NCBI GenBank assembly: GCA_012033205.1
Contig: JAAUSO010000010.1
Span: 16,562-80,561, forward strand
Direction of reading: 5' to 3'
DNA: 64,000 bases
Source: Richelia sp. SL_2_1
Lineage (GTDB): Bacteria > Cyanobacteriota > Cyanobacteriia > Cyanobacteriales > Nostocaceae
The translations under genes were made by a program, and so were the position numbers. Numbering within the stretch: position 1 is the stretch's first letter; every line of letters starts with the position of its first letter. Under the pieces are notes generated by a model. The model was not told where the DNA came from. It saw only the letters and a list, made by a program, of their open reading frames with translations, and searched no databases. Positions 63,933 through 64,000 of this stretch are shown piece after piece.

Positions 63933-63998
63933 ATGACAAATAACAACGAAGAACCCAAAGTAATAGTAGAAGTCAGCCCTCAAACCACCGAATGGTAG
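63933..63998 (+). other. Very short frame at the right edge, possibly a broken gene start
   Basis: A 21-codon frame reads MTNNNEEPKVIVEVSPQTTE and one Trp before a TAG at 63996-63998. It has a natural-looking polar N-terminus, so it may be the beginning of a larger gene cut by a stop or frameshift, but the rest lies outside the window. Confidence 0.25.
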
Positions 63999-64000
63999 AA

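Noticed and set aside
63743..63958. A 71-codon minus-strand frame at the right edge
   Set aside because: No start signal and low coding character.

Overview
The window comes from a filamentous, probably heterocyst-forming (Nostocales-type) cyanobacterium. The evidence is duplicated photosystem and allophycocyanin genes, carboxysome ccmK genes, a HetZ-like regulator, an IS701-like transposase remnant, low GC, and many short tandem repeats (STRR-like heptamers such as aactcct, attaccc, actgtca, aggttaa) between genes. No tRNA, rRNA or CRISPR array was recognised.

Region 1 (about 1.7-27.5 kb) is a far-red light photoacclimation (FaRLiP) cluster, which rebuilds PSI, PSII and the phycobilisome core with paralogues that carry chlorophyll f/d and red-shifted bilins. 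On the minus strand, read from right to left, lie rfpB, rfpA, rfpC, a second RfpC-like receiver, the chlorophyll f synthase gene (chlF/psbA4), psaA2, psaB2, psaL2 and psaI2. On the plus strand, starting from the divergent region 15241-15970, lie psbA3, an ApcD-type gene, apcB2, a second ApcD-type gene, apcE2, a third ApcD-type gene, psbD3, psbC2, a small PsaJ-like ORF, psbB2, psaF2 and psaJ2. The logic known for this system is that phytochrome kinase RfpA senses far-red light, RfpC relays the signal, and RfpB activates both arms. Features that stand out are a degenerate duplicate of RfpC, the extra PsaJ-like protein, a MITE-like element between psaA2 and psaB2, tandem repeats between psbD3 and psbC2, and no psbH2. 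psaA2, psbC2 and rfpC each carry a one-base reading-frame break.

Region 2 (27.8-46.7 kb) is mostly housekeeping and membrane or stress genes: ddl, two candidate structured RNA regions, an alpha/beta hydrolase, DUF4112, YihY-type and DUF389 membrane proteins, a 1581-residue multi-PAS hybrid kinase, an NrdG-like radical SAM protein, DUF2254, an MscS-type channel, TspO, and a group 2 sigma factor with a fourth one-base frame break.

Region 3 (46.7-64 kb) holds gene remnants, a ChaB-domain stress protein next to dps, a HAD phosphatase, an M61 peptidase, a Crp-family regulator, a PilB-like protein without the ATPase core, a HetZ-like regulator, the ccmK3-ccmK4 shell pair, dapL, a DUF433/DUF5615 toxin-antitoxin-like pair, a DUF6888/DUF6887 pair, a methyltransferase, several small unknown genes and an HtpX-type protease. 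All four frame breaks lack one base in or beside a short homopolymer, in otherwise well-conserved genes. This favours sequencing error over decay, but it cannot be settled from the sequence alone.
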